A stretch of 41,736 bases of DNA from an uncultured Flavobacteriales bacterium (GCA_913020435.1 CAJVZZ010000023.1:1-41736), one strand, 5' to 3'. Counted from the first letter of the stretch, positions 8,832 through 18,719 are shown. Translations and numbers: made by a program. The notes: generated from the letters alone by a model not told the origin.

Positions 8832-10147
8832 GAAATATTATCTAACAAATTTACCAACCTTTTGGTCAGACATTCGCGATTAAACTTTTCAAATTCATGA
8901 TTTTGATTAGGATTAGTATTCTGGGTGGAATTAAAGGATTCTAATATGGTTTTTTTGATGGCTCCTACATTTCCAGCTTGATATTCGAAATTCCATCCAA
9001 CTTCGATTTGCTCCAATATCTCGGCAACATCTCCATCTTCATGACCAAATGCAATTACCGGTTTATTCATTGCCAAATACTCAAACAATTTTCCAGGAAT
9101 ATTGCCCTTACCAATCTCACTTTCAAAGGTTAAAAGTAGTAATAACGAAGATTTTGAATACCATTTTAGCACGTCTTCATGAGAAATGTACGGATGCACA
9201 TGTAAACAAGGTTTTAGATGTTCAAGTTGATTTAATTCATCCAAAACTCTAGCATCAATAGTTCCTCCAAGGTGCAATTCAAGTCTTGCACCAAAGGAAT
9301 TGTTTTCAGCACATAGGTCATTTAATGCACGCCAAAAATCTTTAGGATTCCTCATGTGATTAAGCAAGCCAAAATGACTAACAATGAACTTATCAATTGT
9401 AATACTTTCTAGCTTAACATCTTCTGCATCGTAGCCATTCGTAATTACCTCTACTCTACTAGCGCCCAATTCACTAAACATTTTGCCCCAGTTATTACTT
9501 ACTGTTAAGCACACATTTGATTTCGTTAATACCTGCTTTTCAAGATGCTCATATTTCTTCCTTGAGCTCTTTGAAATATTATAATCATCTAGCAAGTCTA
9601 ATTTTGACCAAGGATCTCTAAAATCGGCAATCCATGGAATATTCATATGCTTCTTTACTCCCAAGGCAATTAAATGCATGCTATGTGGTGGTCCCGTCGA
9701 GATTATTACATCTACAGGGTTTTCTTTTAGATAGGTTCTCAGAAATGAAACAGATTTATTAACCCAAAATATTTTAGGATCAGGAATAAATACGTTTCCC
9801 CTTACCCAAGAAGACACTTTAGACAAAATGCCTCCTTGTTTCTTATCTAAAATACCATTGTTCAGATTCTTATCAGCTTTTCCCCCTCTTAGTTTTTGAT
9901 AAAAACCATAAGGTTCCCAAATTGATGTTTTAATAACCTCTACCTCGGAAGGAATATCTTTCAAAAGAGAATCATCATGCACTTGATAGCTAGGATTCTC
10001 AGGGGTGTAAATTACTGGCTGCCAACCATTTTCGGGTAAATATTTAGAAAATTTAAGCCAACGCTGCACTCCACTTCCCGCGCTTGGAGGCCAATAATAG
10101 GAAATGATTAAAACTCGTTTCAAGTTAATCCTCTTCAATAGCTTCAT
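8828..10147 (-). CDS. GT4-like glycosyltransferase
   Basis: A 439-residue GT-B glycosyltransferase. The N-terminal acceptor domain starts with RVLIISYYWPPSAGSGVQRW, typical of this Bacteroidota subgroup. The donor domain contains VITNGYD, HPYISHEDVLKWYSKSSLLLL, and the nucleotide-sugar motif IPGKLFEYLAMNKPVIAFG near residues 355-373. The ATG at 10147 overlaps the YfhO-type gene by 23 bases; a TTG at 10123, three residues before the first strand, is an alternative start that would remove the overlap. It probably adds one sugar to a cytoplasmic lipid-linked intermediate. Confidence 0.85.
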   Translation of the reverse strand: MKLLKRINLKRVLIISYYWPPSAGSGVQRWLKFSKYLPENGWQPVIYTPENPSYQVHDDSLLKDIPSEVEVIKTSIWEPYGFYQKLRGGKADKNLNNGILDKKQGGILSKVSSWVRGNVFIPDPKIFWVNKSVSFLRTYLKENPVDVIISTGPPHSMHLIALGVKKHMNIPWIADFRDPWSKLDLLDDYNISKSSRKKYEHLEKQVLTKSNVCLTVSNNWGKMFSELGASRVEVITNGYDAEDVKLESITIDKFIVSHFGLLNHMRNPKDFWRALNDLCAENNSFGARLELHLGGTIDARVLDELNQLEHLKPCLHVHPYISHEDVLKWYSKSSLLLLLTFESEIGKGNIPGKLFEYLAMNKPVIAFGHEDGDVAEILEQIEVGWNFEYQAGNVGAIKKTILESFNSTQNTNPNQNHEFEKFNRECLTKRLVNLLDNIS

Positions 10148-12743
10148 TTCTTAATTGCATAAATAAGAATACAAATGCGCCAATCAATAATAATGCACTG
10201 GATACATAACCTATATTTGAGGTAATCTTGTAAGCTTTAGGCTCAAACTTCAAAACAATTTCTTTGGAATTAGCAGGGACATTAAGTCCTCGAAGCAAAT
10301 AATTAACCTTAGCAATCGGTTGTATTTCACCATCGATATATGCATTCCAACCGTCCTCATAATAGACTTCAGAAAAAACAGCAAAACCGTCTTGGATTAG
10401 GTTACAACTATAAACTAGTTCGTTTGCTTTATATAAGGTTTGAGTAATAGTTCCTTGACCTCCAGCCTTTATTCCTCCAATTTTTTCTACTGCACTAGTC
10501 TGCATGACAGCTTGTTTATACAAATCCATTTGAGCTAAAGCAGTAATCTCTTCATCTGCTGAATTCACTGTTTTTACTTCTTCTACAAACCACGCATTTC
10601 CATATGCATGCGGATTCTCAATTGCTGGTGCCTCAGGGTTGTATATAACGTATTTCGTATTGAGCATATTCAAGTATTTTCTTTTTGAAAACACCTGAAG
10701 AATATCAGCTCCTCCATTTTTCAAAGAAGCACCGATTGACCCAATCTCTTGGTTTAAATAGAAATCGATGAAATCTTGATACTTACCCAATTTTACCGCA
10801 GAATAACCACCAATACTCTTATGGAAAAACGAAGTTCTTGATTCATTAAAAGGATTATTTAGTTGGAAAACTCTGAAATTTGAATTTTGGTTGTATGTCT
10901 GGTATTTCTCATTTGTAATGAGGTAATTTTTAAATGATCTTTCCTCTTTACTTAGACCAGTACCAGCTTTTTGAGCCGCTTGAGCAACAAGTACATTTAG
11001 CTCTGGATTCTTTGCCATTTCATTATTGAGAATCGATTCGTCGGATGCATTTGGAAGATGCGCTAGAAAATAGGGTCTTTTCTTTTCCCAACGAACGTAC
11101 TTACCTCTAACTTTTTCGTTATTTACATAACGTTTATCGACCGTCCATAAGTCGACAACCGTTATTATTCCAATAGCTAATGCCAGTAAAATAATACTCT
11201 GTCTTTTTATAAAAATAAATGCTAATACACCCGATAGAAGAATTATAAAAATTGAACGAAAGGCATCTGCTGCAACTAAGCCAGTTCTGTAATCCAAGAT
11301 ACTATCCATCATTTTAACCACTTGACCAGAATTATTTCCACGATCAATTTGCTCAAATTGTGTCAATTCTTTAGGGCTGTAAAAATCAAAAAAGGAATCT
11401 GGCATAATAGCAAACGCCAATGTGATCAAAATTAGTCCGCCACTGACTGCCATCAATTTCTTTTTAAGCTTATTGTCCTTAAGCAACTCTGGCTTTTTCA
11501 TGAATTTATCTAGTACTAATACAGCGCTCAAAGGCACCAACATTTCTACAACTAATAAAGCCATTGACGGTGTTCTAAACTTACTATACATTGGAAGATA
11601 ATCCAACAATAATTCCGTAAACCACATTGTATTTCTTCCCCAAGAAATAAGCATAAATAATACCGTAGAAATAATTACCGGCCACTTGAACACGCCCTCT
11701 AAAACAAAGAACCCAAGTATAAAAAGTAATAACATAAATGCCCCTACATAAACAGGACCAGAGGTAAAAGGCTGGTCTCCCCAGTATGAGTTTATTTGTC
11801 TTCCACGCTCATACTCAGCAGCTCCAGAAGCTCCACCTTTAATATCCGGGATAATTAAGGACCATGTTTCACCTATTCCATAACTCCATTGAGTAAGGTA
11901 ATCGATGTCCAGCCCGCTAGTTTGATTTTTATTTTCAGTGCCTTGAGGATTAATTGTCAATTCACTTTTACCACGCATGGTTTCACTGGAATACTTGTAC
12001 GTATTGTACAACATAGCTGCATTGCACAATAGGGCTATTATACCAGCCACGACCAACACAGCAGTTTGCTTTAAAAACGCAGGAATTTGTTTTTCTTTAA
12101 TCGATTGAAACAAATAATAAGCACCAAAAACCAAGAGCATTAGCGCAAAATAATAAGTTACTTGAACGTGATTACTTAGAATTTCGAATGACATGAAAAC
12201 AGCGAATAATAGTCCACCTTGCATCAATTTTCCACGATAAACTTGAATAAAACCCGCTAAAGCAGCAGGCAAATATGCAATTGCATGCAATTTAGAATTG
12301 TGCCCTGCTTCTATAAGAATAGGAAAGTAGGAAGAAAACGCAAATGCAAAAGCTCCAACCATAGAAAGCCATGGATCAATTTTTAAAGTCAGGAGTAAGA
12401 TATAAAAACCTAAACAACAGAGAAATAAAAGCAGGTGAGGCCCTGAGTAGAATAGGCTCAGTATAAATCGATCTACAAAATGAAATAAGTTACTATCGTA
12501 CCTTGTAGCTATCTGATAGGCCGGCATTCCTGCAAACATTGCATCACTCCAGAGTGCTTCTTCTTCATAAACAGCCCTATGATCTTGAATAGATTTAGCC
12601 ATGCCCTTAAAGGAAGATATATCACCTTGAACTAAGGACAGTCCCTCCAAAACAGGACTAAAATAAATTAGTGGTAAAAGGTAAAAAAGCACAAATGCCA
12701 CCGCATGCGGGATAGCCTTTTTAAAGTCCAGATTCTTCAGCAT
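10125..12743 (-). CDS. YfhO-type multi-spanning membrane protein
   Basis: An 872-residue integral membrane protein with about a dozen hydrophobic helices in the first ~550 residues, a large soluble part, and a last helix near the C-terminus (SSALLLIGAFVFLFMQL). The pattern and the segment EDGWNAYIDGE near residue 810 match the YfhO family, which has a GT-C-like membrane fold. In Gram-positive bacteria YfhO proteins glycosylate cell-wall polymers; in Bacteroidota the role is not established. An outward-facing lipid-linked sugar transferase is an inference. It ends inside the GT4 gene and has a TAnnTTTG box 22 bases upstream. Confidence 0.8.
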   Translation of the reverse strand: MLKNLDFKKAIPHAVAFVLFYLLPLIYFSPVLEGLSLVQGDISSFKGMAKSIQDHRAVYEEEALWSDAMFAGMPAYQIATRYDSNLFHFVDRFILSLFYSGPHLLLFLCCLGFYILLLTLKIDPWLSMVGAFAFAFSSYFPILIEAGHNSKLHAIAYLPAALAGFIQVYRGKLMQGGLLFAVFMSFEILSNHVQVTYYFALMLLVFGAYYLFQSIKEKQIPAFLKQTAVLVVAGIIALLCNAAMLYNTYKYSSETMRGKSELTINPQGTENKNQTSGLDIDYLTQWSYGIGETWSLIIPDIKGGASGAAEYERGRQINSYWGDQPFTSGPVYVGAFMLLLFILGFFVLEGVFKWPVIISTVLFMLISWGRNTMWFTELLLDYLPMYSKFRTPSMALLVVEMLVPLSAVLVLDKFMKKPELLKDNKLKKKLMAVSGGLILITLAFAIMPDSFFDFYSPKELTQFEQIDRGNNSGQVVKMMDSILDYRTGLVAADAFRSIFIILLSGVLAFIFIKRQSIILLALAIGIITVVDLWTVDKRYVNNEKVRGKYVRWEKKRPYFLAHLPNASDESILNNEMAKNPELNVLVAQAAQKAGTGLSKEERSFKNYLITNEKYQTYNQNSNFRVFQLNNPFNESRTSFFHKSIGGYSAVKLGKYQDFIDFYLNQEIGSIGASLKNGGADILQVFSKRKYLNMLNTKYVIYNPEAPAIENPHAYGNAWFVEEVKTVNSADEEITALAQMDLYKQAVMQTSAVEKIGGIKAGGQGTITQTLYKANELVYSCNLIQDGFAVFSEVYYEDGWNAYIDGEIQPIAKVNYLLRGLNVPANSKEIVLKFEPKAYKITSNIGYVSSALLLIGAFVFLFMQLRNEAIEED

Positions 12744-12764
12744 AATATTAAATTCTTAGGTTCA

Positions 12765-12772
12765 CAAATTTA
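12765..12772 (-). promoter_or_regulatory. Putative -7 box (TAAATTTG) for the YfhO-type gene
   Basis: On the minus strand the sequence reads TAAATTTG, a full match to TAnnTTTG, and would place the transcript start about 15 bases before the ATG at 12743. No TTTG -33 element is seen at the usual distance, so it is a candidate only. Confidence 0.4.
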
Positions 12773-12802
12773 GCTATTCAAAACTTTTGATTATTCCTTA
12801 TT

Positions 12803-14575
12803 TCATTTCAATAAATCAAGTTGATTATCTATTTCCTCCCAGGTTCTTCTGGCTACATTTCCATCTACTTTGAAAAAATTCTTCGAGATAAATCCACTAA
12901 AATTTTCCACCATTTCCAAAGAATGACTCTCTAATCTTGCAATTTGAAATTGGAGTTCTTCAGAATTAAAACATTCCTGAGCAATTCCTTCAGCCGAGTA
13001 TCCTGCAATATCTTGTTGTAAAGGATCTATCGTAAGTAGTGGATTATTAAAAAATACAGTTTCTGCTCCAACAGTAGAAAACGCCGTTATTGTAGCCTTT
13101 GATTTTGCCAAAAGATCATATAAATCGGCATTCTCTTCAACCGAACAATTTGGTAATTCTTGGAATTTATGAAATAAATTTTTTCCAATTTGTTTAGGAT
13201 GTGGTTTCAAAACAAACTGCTCATTCGGTGAGTTTTTTATTGCCTCAAAAGCAATTTCATCAACTTGCCTCAGTAAACTTTTATTAGGTATGGGTTGAGA
13301 AGCATAGAGAATAAATTGTTTGTGGTCCGTATGTCTATCTTTTATTTTTTTAAGAACATCAGTACGCAACTGGCCAACTGTTCTCATTCGTTCTGCAGGC
13401 AATTCAAATTTTTCAATGATAGCCGCTTTCCATTTCTCCCCCCACACAAACTGCAACTGAGGATAGGAAGAAAATTTATGATCTTTACTATTGCTTAAAT
13501 AAGCTGCAGAGTGATCAACTATTGCTCCATGTTGATTCCCAACGCTAAGCAATCCCTTGGTTTCCCCTGCCTGCCAGAACGCTCTTGCAAAAGGATTATT
13601 CTCATCACGAGAAATTGCAACTTTATTCGATTTAGAAAAAACAGCTTGGTAGCAATAAAATCGGAATAAATGAAATCGGAAATAATTCCAATTACTTTTT
13701 ATTTCACTAAAAATAAATGCATCACCTCCTTCTATTTTCCATTGCTCTAGTTGGTTAAGTAACTTACCCGAACAAGAAATAGTTTTTCTTATTGGTGAAA
13801 TTGCGAGCATACCTTTCAATAGAATTGCTTCACTCCAAACTGCATTCTTTGCCTTAAATTGAGTCTCAAGTGAACTACTTGAAATTTGTTTTGGTAATTG
13901 AAAATCTAGAATTATTGCACTTTCATCAGTTTTACTGCTCTCTAAAAAACTCAGAACAGGATTAAAGTATCCTTTTGATTCACCATCAATCGAAAGTAAC
14001 TGTACCATAGATCGATCATACAAAAACACATATTTCGCTTTTGACAATATCGACAACTTTGTCCAATTGAATAAAGCATTTTTCAAAAACTGAACTCCCA
14101 ATAAAATCAGATCACCAGCACCGCTTTTTTTACTACTTGAATTTACAGAAGCTCTTTGAAAAGAAATCTCATTCGAATTTAACTCAGAATTGGAGACTGA
14201 ACTATCTGAAATCACTAAAAGTGATTTTTGATTTTCAGCTGGAACTAACCTGATTTTGGTTTTGAGTAATTCCGAATCTATCATTGAATGGTAAACCCGA
14301 AATTTAGAAAAATGCCAAAGGGTATGATTTTCATCGAAAACTAACCTTTCCGATAATGATTTACCTTGATATTTATGATGGGCCTCCTTTAAAACTTTAG
14401 AAGATACCTTATCATAAACTGCTTTTTGTTTGTCTTTTGAAAAATCAAGAACTGTGGAAGGGAATTCAGAAAAAGACTTTAAAGAGAAAACGGTTCCTTG
14501 AAAATTGAGCAATTTATCACTAGTTGGCTTTTTGGGCGCGTCTAATACAAGAATATTATGATAGTTACTAAACAC
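12803..14575 (-). CDS. Large GT-B-like protein with KPHPK motif; possible nonulosonate transferase
   Basis: A 590-residue protein without signal peptide or clear membrane helix. The C-terminal half resembles CDP-glycerol glycerophosphotransferases and the HP-motif glycosyltransferases that use CMP-sugars: GNQHGAIVDHSA at 346-357, LYASQPIP at 423-430, KPHPK at 457-461, and a Ser/Thr-Glu loop FSTVGAETVFFNNP at 499-512. The first ~250 residues are low in recognisable motifs and contain a Ser-rich segment (121-153). It lies 59 bases upstream of the YfhO-type gene and 37 bases after the DUF4834 gene. Given the CMP-sugar genes downstream, it is the best local candidate for the transferase that uses the product. 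That is inference; glycerol-phosphate or Kdo transfer are alternatives. Confidence 0.55.
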   Translation of the reverse strand: MFSNYHNILVLDAPKKPTSDKLLNFQGTVFSLKSFSEFPSTVLDFSKDKQKAVYDKVSSKVLKEAHHKYQGKSLSERLVFDENHTLWHFSKFRVYHSMIDSELLKTKIRLVPAENQKSLLVISDSSVSNSELNSNEISFQRASVNSSSKKSGAGDLILLGVQFLKNALFNWTKLSILSKAKYVFLYDRSMVQLLSIDGESKGYFNPVLSFLESSKTDESAIILDFQLPKQISSSSLETQFKAKNAVWSEAILLKGMLAISPIRKTISCSGKLLNQLEQWKIEGGDAFIFSEIKSNWNYFRFHLFRFYCYQAVFSKSNKVAISRDENNPFARAFWQAGETKGLLSVGNQHGAIVDHSAAYLSNSKDHKFSSYPQLQFVWGEKWKAAIIEKFELPAERMRTVGQLRTDVLKKIKDRHTDHKQFILYASQPIPNKSLLRQVDEIAFEAIKNSPNEQFVLKPHPKQIGKNLFHKFQELPNCSVEENADLYDLLAKSKATITAFSTVGAETVFFNNPLLTIDPLQQDIAGYSAEGIAQECFNSEELQFQIARLESHSLEMVENFSGFISKNFFKVDGNVARRTWEEIDNQLDLLK

Positions 14576-14612
14576 GACTCTTTTCCAGAATAAAGTTACG
14601 TTTTAGAAGCAG

Positions 14613-14900
14613 TTAATCCACCTCTTCAAAATCTACATATTCACCACCTTTAGGTTCGATATTATCTTTATCCTTTTTAGGTGGAGGCTTCACAAACACA
14701 TCTCCATTTTTTTGAAACCCAGGATCACCTTGCTGGTTTGCCTGATTTTTCATTTGATCTTCCATTTTACTCTGAACCCTTTTAAAAAAGCGTTTTACCG
14801 CCCAAGGGAGAATAACTTTCATAATTATTCTAACCCCAAAATAAATTAGGCCAATAATTAAAAGTGTTCTGATTAATCCCACAAATTCTGCTGTTTCCAC
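14613..14900 (-). CDS. DUF4834 family membrane protein
   Basis: A 95-residue protein with one N-terminal helix (about residues 8-30), a basic juxtamembrane stretch, a Gln- and Asn-rich linker and the C-terminal signature EYVDFEEVD. This composition fits DUF4834, a small Bacteroidota-specific family of unknown function. The start is GTG at 14900, whose G is also the last base of the carB TAG stop (TAGTG), so translation is probably coupled to carB. Confidence 0.75.
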   Translation of the reverse strand: METAEFVGLIRTLLIIGLIYFGVRIIMKVILPWAVKRFFKRVQSKMEDQMKNQANQQGDPGFQKNGDVFVKPPPKKDKDNIEPKGGEYVDFEEVD

Positions 14901-17719
14901 TATCGGCTAAGGTAAAGATTACGTTCAGAAAAAATCTTACGGAAATAAGTATCTTTTAAGTCAGGAATAAAGTGAATCGCCTCTCCAGTTGATTTCATTT
15001 CAGGCCCTAATTCCTTGCTCACCTCTGGGAATTTATCAAAACTAAACACTGGAATTTTAATTGCATATCCTTCTTTGTGAGGTTTGAAATTAAAATCCTT
15101 CACCTTTTTATCACCTAGCATGACCTTAGTTGCATAATTAACATAAGACTCACGATATGCTTTAGCGATAAAAGGAACCGTTCTACTTGCTCTAGGATTC
15201 GCTTCAATTACATAAACGATTTCATCCTTAATCGCGAATTGAATATTAATTAGTCCAACCGTATTCAATTCAACAGCAAGTGTATTCGTTATCTCTTCAA
15301 TTTGAGAAATCACAAAGTCACCCAAATTGTAAGGAGGCAAAATTGCAAATGAATCACCAGAATGAATTCCTGCTGGTTCTATATGCTGCATTATTCCGAG
15401 AATGTGGACATCTTTTCCGTCACAAATTGCATCAGCTTCAGCTTCAATTGCACCTTCTAAAAAGTGATCTAACAATATTTGATTATTTGGCAATTCACGC
15501 AAAATATCAACTACATGATGCTCTAAATCCTCATCGTTAATAACGATTTTCATTTTTTGACCGCCTAAAACGTAACTTGGCCTAACCAATAGCGGGTAAC
15601 CAAGATCTGCCGCCAATTCCAAGGCTTGTTCTGCAGACTCTACAATACCAAATTTAGGATAAGGAATATTCTTCTCTGCTAAAAGATTAGAAAACCTTCC
15701 TCTATCCTCTGCTAAATCAAGAGCATCGGAAGATGTTCCCATAATTTTAATTCCATATCGAGTGAGCTTCTCAGCCAATTTCAATGCCGTTTGGCCTCCC
15801 AGTTGAACGATAACGCCTTCTGGCTTTTCATGCAAAATGATATCGTAAATATGCTCCCAGAATACAGGCTCAAAATAAAGCTTATCAGCAGTATCAAAAT
15901 CAGTAGAAACTGTCTCTGGATTACAATTAATCATTACAGTTTCGTAACCCGCTTCTTTCGCTGCAATAATGCCGTGAACACAACTGTAATCAAATTCAAT
16001 TCCTTGCCCAATTCGGTTTGGACCAGAACCTAATACCACAATTTTTTTCTTCTCTGTAACTATCGATTCATTTTCTTGTTCGAAAGTCGAATAGTAAAAT
16101 GGAGTTTTTGCTGGAAATTCGGCAGCACAGGTATCAACCAATTTATAAACTCTATTAATTCCAGCGTCTGAACGTTTGGTGAAAACTTCACTCTCCAAGC
16201 ATTTAACTAAATAAGCAATTTGTCTATCAGCATATCCTTTTTGCTTCGCATCGTATAAAAGTTCATTAGGTAACGAACCAATGCTGTATTTCTCAATCTC
16301 ATTTTCGAGCATAATCAATTCTTCGATTTGCTTCAAAAACCAGAAATCTATTTTAGTTCTATCATGGATGGTTTTAAATGGAATGCCAATTTTAATAGCA
16401 TCATAAATATGAAATAAACGGTTCCAACTAGGATGCTTTAGTGAATGCAAGATTTCGTCTTGATTGGTAATCCCTTTTCCATCAGCACCTAAACCATTTC
16501 GTCCAATTTCAAGAGATTGACAAGCTTTTTGAAGTGCCTCTTGAAAGCTTCTACCAATTCCCATTACCTCACCTACTGACTTCATTTGAAGTCCTAGATC
16601 TCTATCTGCTCCTTTAAATTTATCGAAGTTCCAACGCGGAATTTTCACAATTACATAATCCAATGTCGGCTCAAAATAAGCTGACGTTGACTTAGTAATT
16701 TGGTTCTCCAATTCATCTAAATGATAACCAATTGCAAGCTTAGCTGCAATCTTAGCAATTGGATAACCCGTTGCTTTAGAAGCCAAAGCTGAAGATCTAG
16801 AAACTCTGGGGTTAATCTCAATAGCGATAATGTCTTCGTTTTCATCAGGGCTTACTGAAAATTGAACGTTACATCCTCCAGCAAAATCACCAATGGCACG
16901 CATCATTTTAATGGCCATATCTCGCATTTTCTGATATGTTTTATCAGAAAGTGTAAGCGCTGGCGCGACCGTTATACTATCACCTGTATGAATGCCCATT
17001 GGATCGAAATTCTCAATAGAACAAATAATAATTACATTATCATTTTTATCACGAAGCAACTCTAATTCAAATTCCTTCCAGCCCAATAAGGCTTTATCAA
17101 TCATCACCTCATGAATAGGCGATTTGTGCAATCCGATGTCTAACAGGTTTTCATATTTGTCTGAATCCCACACGAAAGATGCTCCTGACCCTCCCAATGT
17201 AAAAGAAGGTCTAATGCATAGAGGGAAACCAAAATCTTGTGCTATCTCCTTTCCTTCAAGAAGAGACTTAGCGATTTTTTGAGGTGCCATGGGAATTCCA
17301 ATCTCTTGCATTAGCACTCTAAATTTCTGTCGGTCTTCGGTAATGTTTATTGCATCGATGTCAACTCCAACGATATTCACATTAGATTCTTCCCAAATCC
17401 CCATTTCATCACACTCAATAGCCAAATTCAAAGCCGTCTGACCTCCCATAGTTGGCAACACAGCATCAATATCTGGATGTTCTTTAAGTATGAATTCTAT
17501 ACTTCCTGGATCCAATGAGCGTAAATAGACATTATCGGCAGTTACCGGATCTGTCATAATAGTTGCGGGATTCGAATTGATTAAAGTAACAGTGATACCT
17601 TCTTCTCGCAAAGATCGAGAGGCTTGTGAACCAGCATAATCAAATTCGCATGCTTGACCAATAACTATTGGACCGCTTCCGATAATCAAAATATGTTTAA
17701 TGCTATTATCTCTGGGCAT
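14900..17719 (-). CDS. carB: Carbamoyl-phosphate synthase large subunit
   Basis: A 939-residue CarB. It makes carbamoyl phosphate from bicarbonate, two ATP and ammonia channelled from CarA, feeding pyrimidine and arginine synthesis. The first synthetase half begins with IIGSGPIVIGQACEFDYAG (residues 12-30) and the second with VLGSGPNRIGQGIEFDYSC near residue 560; each half has an ATP-grasp domain with the ExNPR metal site (EINPRVSRS and EANPRASRT). The E. coli enzyme has ~1073 residues; here the protein ends at SERNLYLSR, so most of the C-terminal allosteric MGS-like domain (UMP, IMP and ornithine sensing) is missing. Similar short forms occur in other Bacteroidota. carA is not in the window. 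Confidence 0.95.
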   Translation of the reverse strand: MPRDNSIKHILIIGSGPIVIGQACEFDYAGSQASRSLREEGITVTLINSNPATIMTDPVTADNVYLRSLDPGSIEFILKEHPDIDAVLPTMGGQTALNLAIECDEMGIWEESNVNIVGVDIDAINITEDRQKFRVLMQEIGIPMAPQKIAKSLLEGKEIAQDFGFPLCIRPSFTLGGSGASFVWDSDKYENLLDIGLHKSPIHEVMIDKALLGWKEFELELLRDKNDNVIIICSIENFDPMGIHTGDSITVAPALTLSDKTYQKMRDMAIKMMRAIGDFAGGCNVQFSVSPDENEDIIAIEINPRVSRSSALASKATGYPIAKIAAKLAIGYHLDELENQITKSTSAYFEPTLDYVIVKIPRWNFDKFKGADRDLGLQMKSVGEVMGIGRSFQEALQKACQSLEIGRNGLGADGKGITNQDEILHSLKHPSWNRLFHIYDAIKIGIPFKTIHDRTKIDFWFLKQIEELIMLENEIEKYSIGSLPNELLYDAKQKGYADRQIAYLVKCLESEVFTKRSDAGINRVYKLVDTCAAEFPAKTPFYYSTFEQENESIVTEKKKIVVLGSGPNRIGQGIEFDYSCVHGIIAAKEAGYETVMINCNPETVSTDFDTADKLYFEPVFWEHIYDIILHEKPEGVIVQLGGQTALKLAEKLTRYGIKIMGTSSDALDLAEDRGRFSNLLAEKNIPYPKFGIVESAEQALELAADLGYPLLVRPSYVLGGQKMKIVINDEDLEHHVVDILRELPNNQILLDHFLEGAIEAEADAICDGKDVHILGIMQHIEPAGIHSGDSFAILPPYNLGDFVISQIEEITNTLAVELNTVGLINIQFAIKDEIVYVIEANPRASRTVPFIAKAYRESYVNYATKVMLGDKKVKDFNFKPHKEGYAIKIPVFSFDKFPEVSKELGPEMKSTGEAIHFIPDLKDTYFRKIFSERNLYLSR

Positions 17720-17909
17720 AATATAAATCTTGAAAAATTAATGAAGAATTGAAGTGAGAAAGGCGGGAAAAAAGCATTTGACAGACCGATTTGGGCTTAA
17801 AGGAAAATGCATATTTAAGAGTTTCTAAAATGACCTTAATTTTAGGCTGCAAATTTAAAGCAAAGCTTTCGTTTTGCACTTGACAGCTTCCCATTAGTTT
17901 TGAACGGTT
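17720..17909. promoter_or_regulatory. Divergent control region between carB and the hydrolase gene
   Basis: This 190-base gap holds a minus-strand TAAATTTG box (17857-17850) that would give carB a leader of about 120 bases, much longer than other leaders in the window. A perfect 7-base inverted repeat, CTAAAAT (17825-17831) and ATTTTAG (17839-17845), sits at the expected transcript start and could be an operator. A small open frame on the minus strand (17894 to 17706) contains the box itself and overlaps carB, so I do not consider it a gene. Confidence 0.4.
17873..17902 (+). promoter_or_regulatory. Bacteroidota-type promoter for the alpha/beta hydrolase
   Basis: TTTG at 17873-17876 and TAGTTTTG at 17895-17902 are 18 bases apart and match the TTTG / TAnnTTTG pattern. 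The expected transcript start falls at about 17908-17910, on the GTG start codon itself, so the mRNA may be leaderless. Confidence 0.6.
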
Positions 17910-18719
17910 GTGAATAACTTGAGAATTTTTGAATATAAAACCTTAAAACTGTCCTATTTAGTGAAGGGGACAGGTTCTACAGGACTAATTTGCTTTCATG
18001 GATATGGTCGTAAAGCAGACGATTTCATGCCTCTTAACCTACCTTCTGGAGTAAAAATCATCAGTATTAATTTACCCTTTCATTCCGAATCACAATTCGA
18101 AGAAAAAAATCCAGAAAAAACGCTTTGGAAAGAAGATTTGATTCATTGTGTTTCTAAAATAATTGAAGACGAGAAAGTTGAATCAATATTTCTTGTTGGA
18201 TTTAGTCTTGGCGCTAAAGCTGTTCTCACCCTTTTGGAAACTACTAAATTCAGTATTCAAGGAGCTGCATTATTTGCACCCGACGGCTTTAAGAGTAATC
18301 CTTGGTATTGGTTTGCGAGTCAAACAAAATTTGGTGAGTTTCTAAATAGATCTAGTATCAGACAGCCGTGGGTATTTAATACATTTATTACAATCAGTAA
18401 AATAGGTGGTTTTGCTTCAGTGCGACAGCTAAATTTCGCCAAACAACAAATGGATTCCGCAGAGAAACGCGAATTGGTTTTTAATATATGGAGAGCCCAT
18501 CGAAAATTAAATGTTAACCTAAATAAAATAAAATCTAGAATTCATAGGGAGGATATTCTTGTACGAATCATTCTTGGACGGTTCGACAAAATAATACCTT
18601 CCATTCCTATACACAAATGGGTAGAATCATCGAATGAGTCATTATTAATTGAAGAGAAATGTGGTCATCAAATTCCAATAGGGATAATAGAAAAACACGT
18701 TCTAGAGCTTATTCAATAA
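17910..18719 (+). CDS. Alpha/beta hydrolase
   Basis: A 269-residue alpha/beta hydrolase. The HGYG oxyanion segment is at residues 30-33, the nucleophile S99 lies in GFSLG, and D226 (GRFDKIIP) and H253 (CGHQIP) complete the triad. It has no signal peptide, so it is cytoplasmic. The GTG at 17910 is the first start in frame after the promoter; a TTG two codons later is an alternative. Its 3' end overlaps the convergent transporter gene by 11 bases. The substrate (ester, thioester or other) cannot be deduced. Confidence 0.8.
   Translation: MNNLRIFEYKTLKLSYLVKGTGSTGLICFHGYGRKADDFMPLNLPSGVKIISINLPFHSESQFEEKNPEKTLWKEDLIHCVSKIIEDEKVESIFLVGFSLGAKAVLTLLETTKFSIQGAALFAPDGFKSNPWYWFASQTKFGEFLNRSSIRQPWVFNTFITISKIGGFASVRQLNFAKQQMDSAEKRELVFNIWRAHRKLNVNLNKIKSRIHREDILVRIILGRFDKIIPSIPIHKWVESSNESLLIEEKCGHQIPIGIIEKHVLELIQ

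Noticed and set aside
17706-17894. 62-codon minus-strand frame before carB
   Set aside because: It contains the putative carB promoter box, overlaps the carB start and shows no family features.
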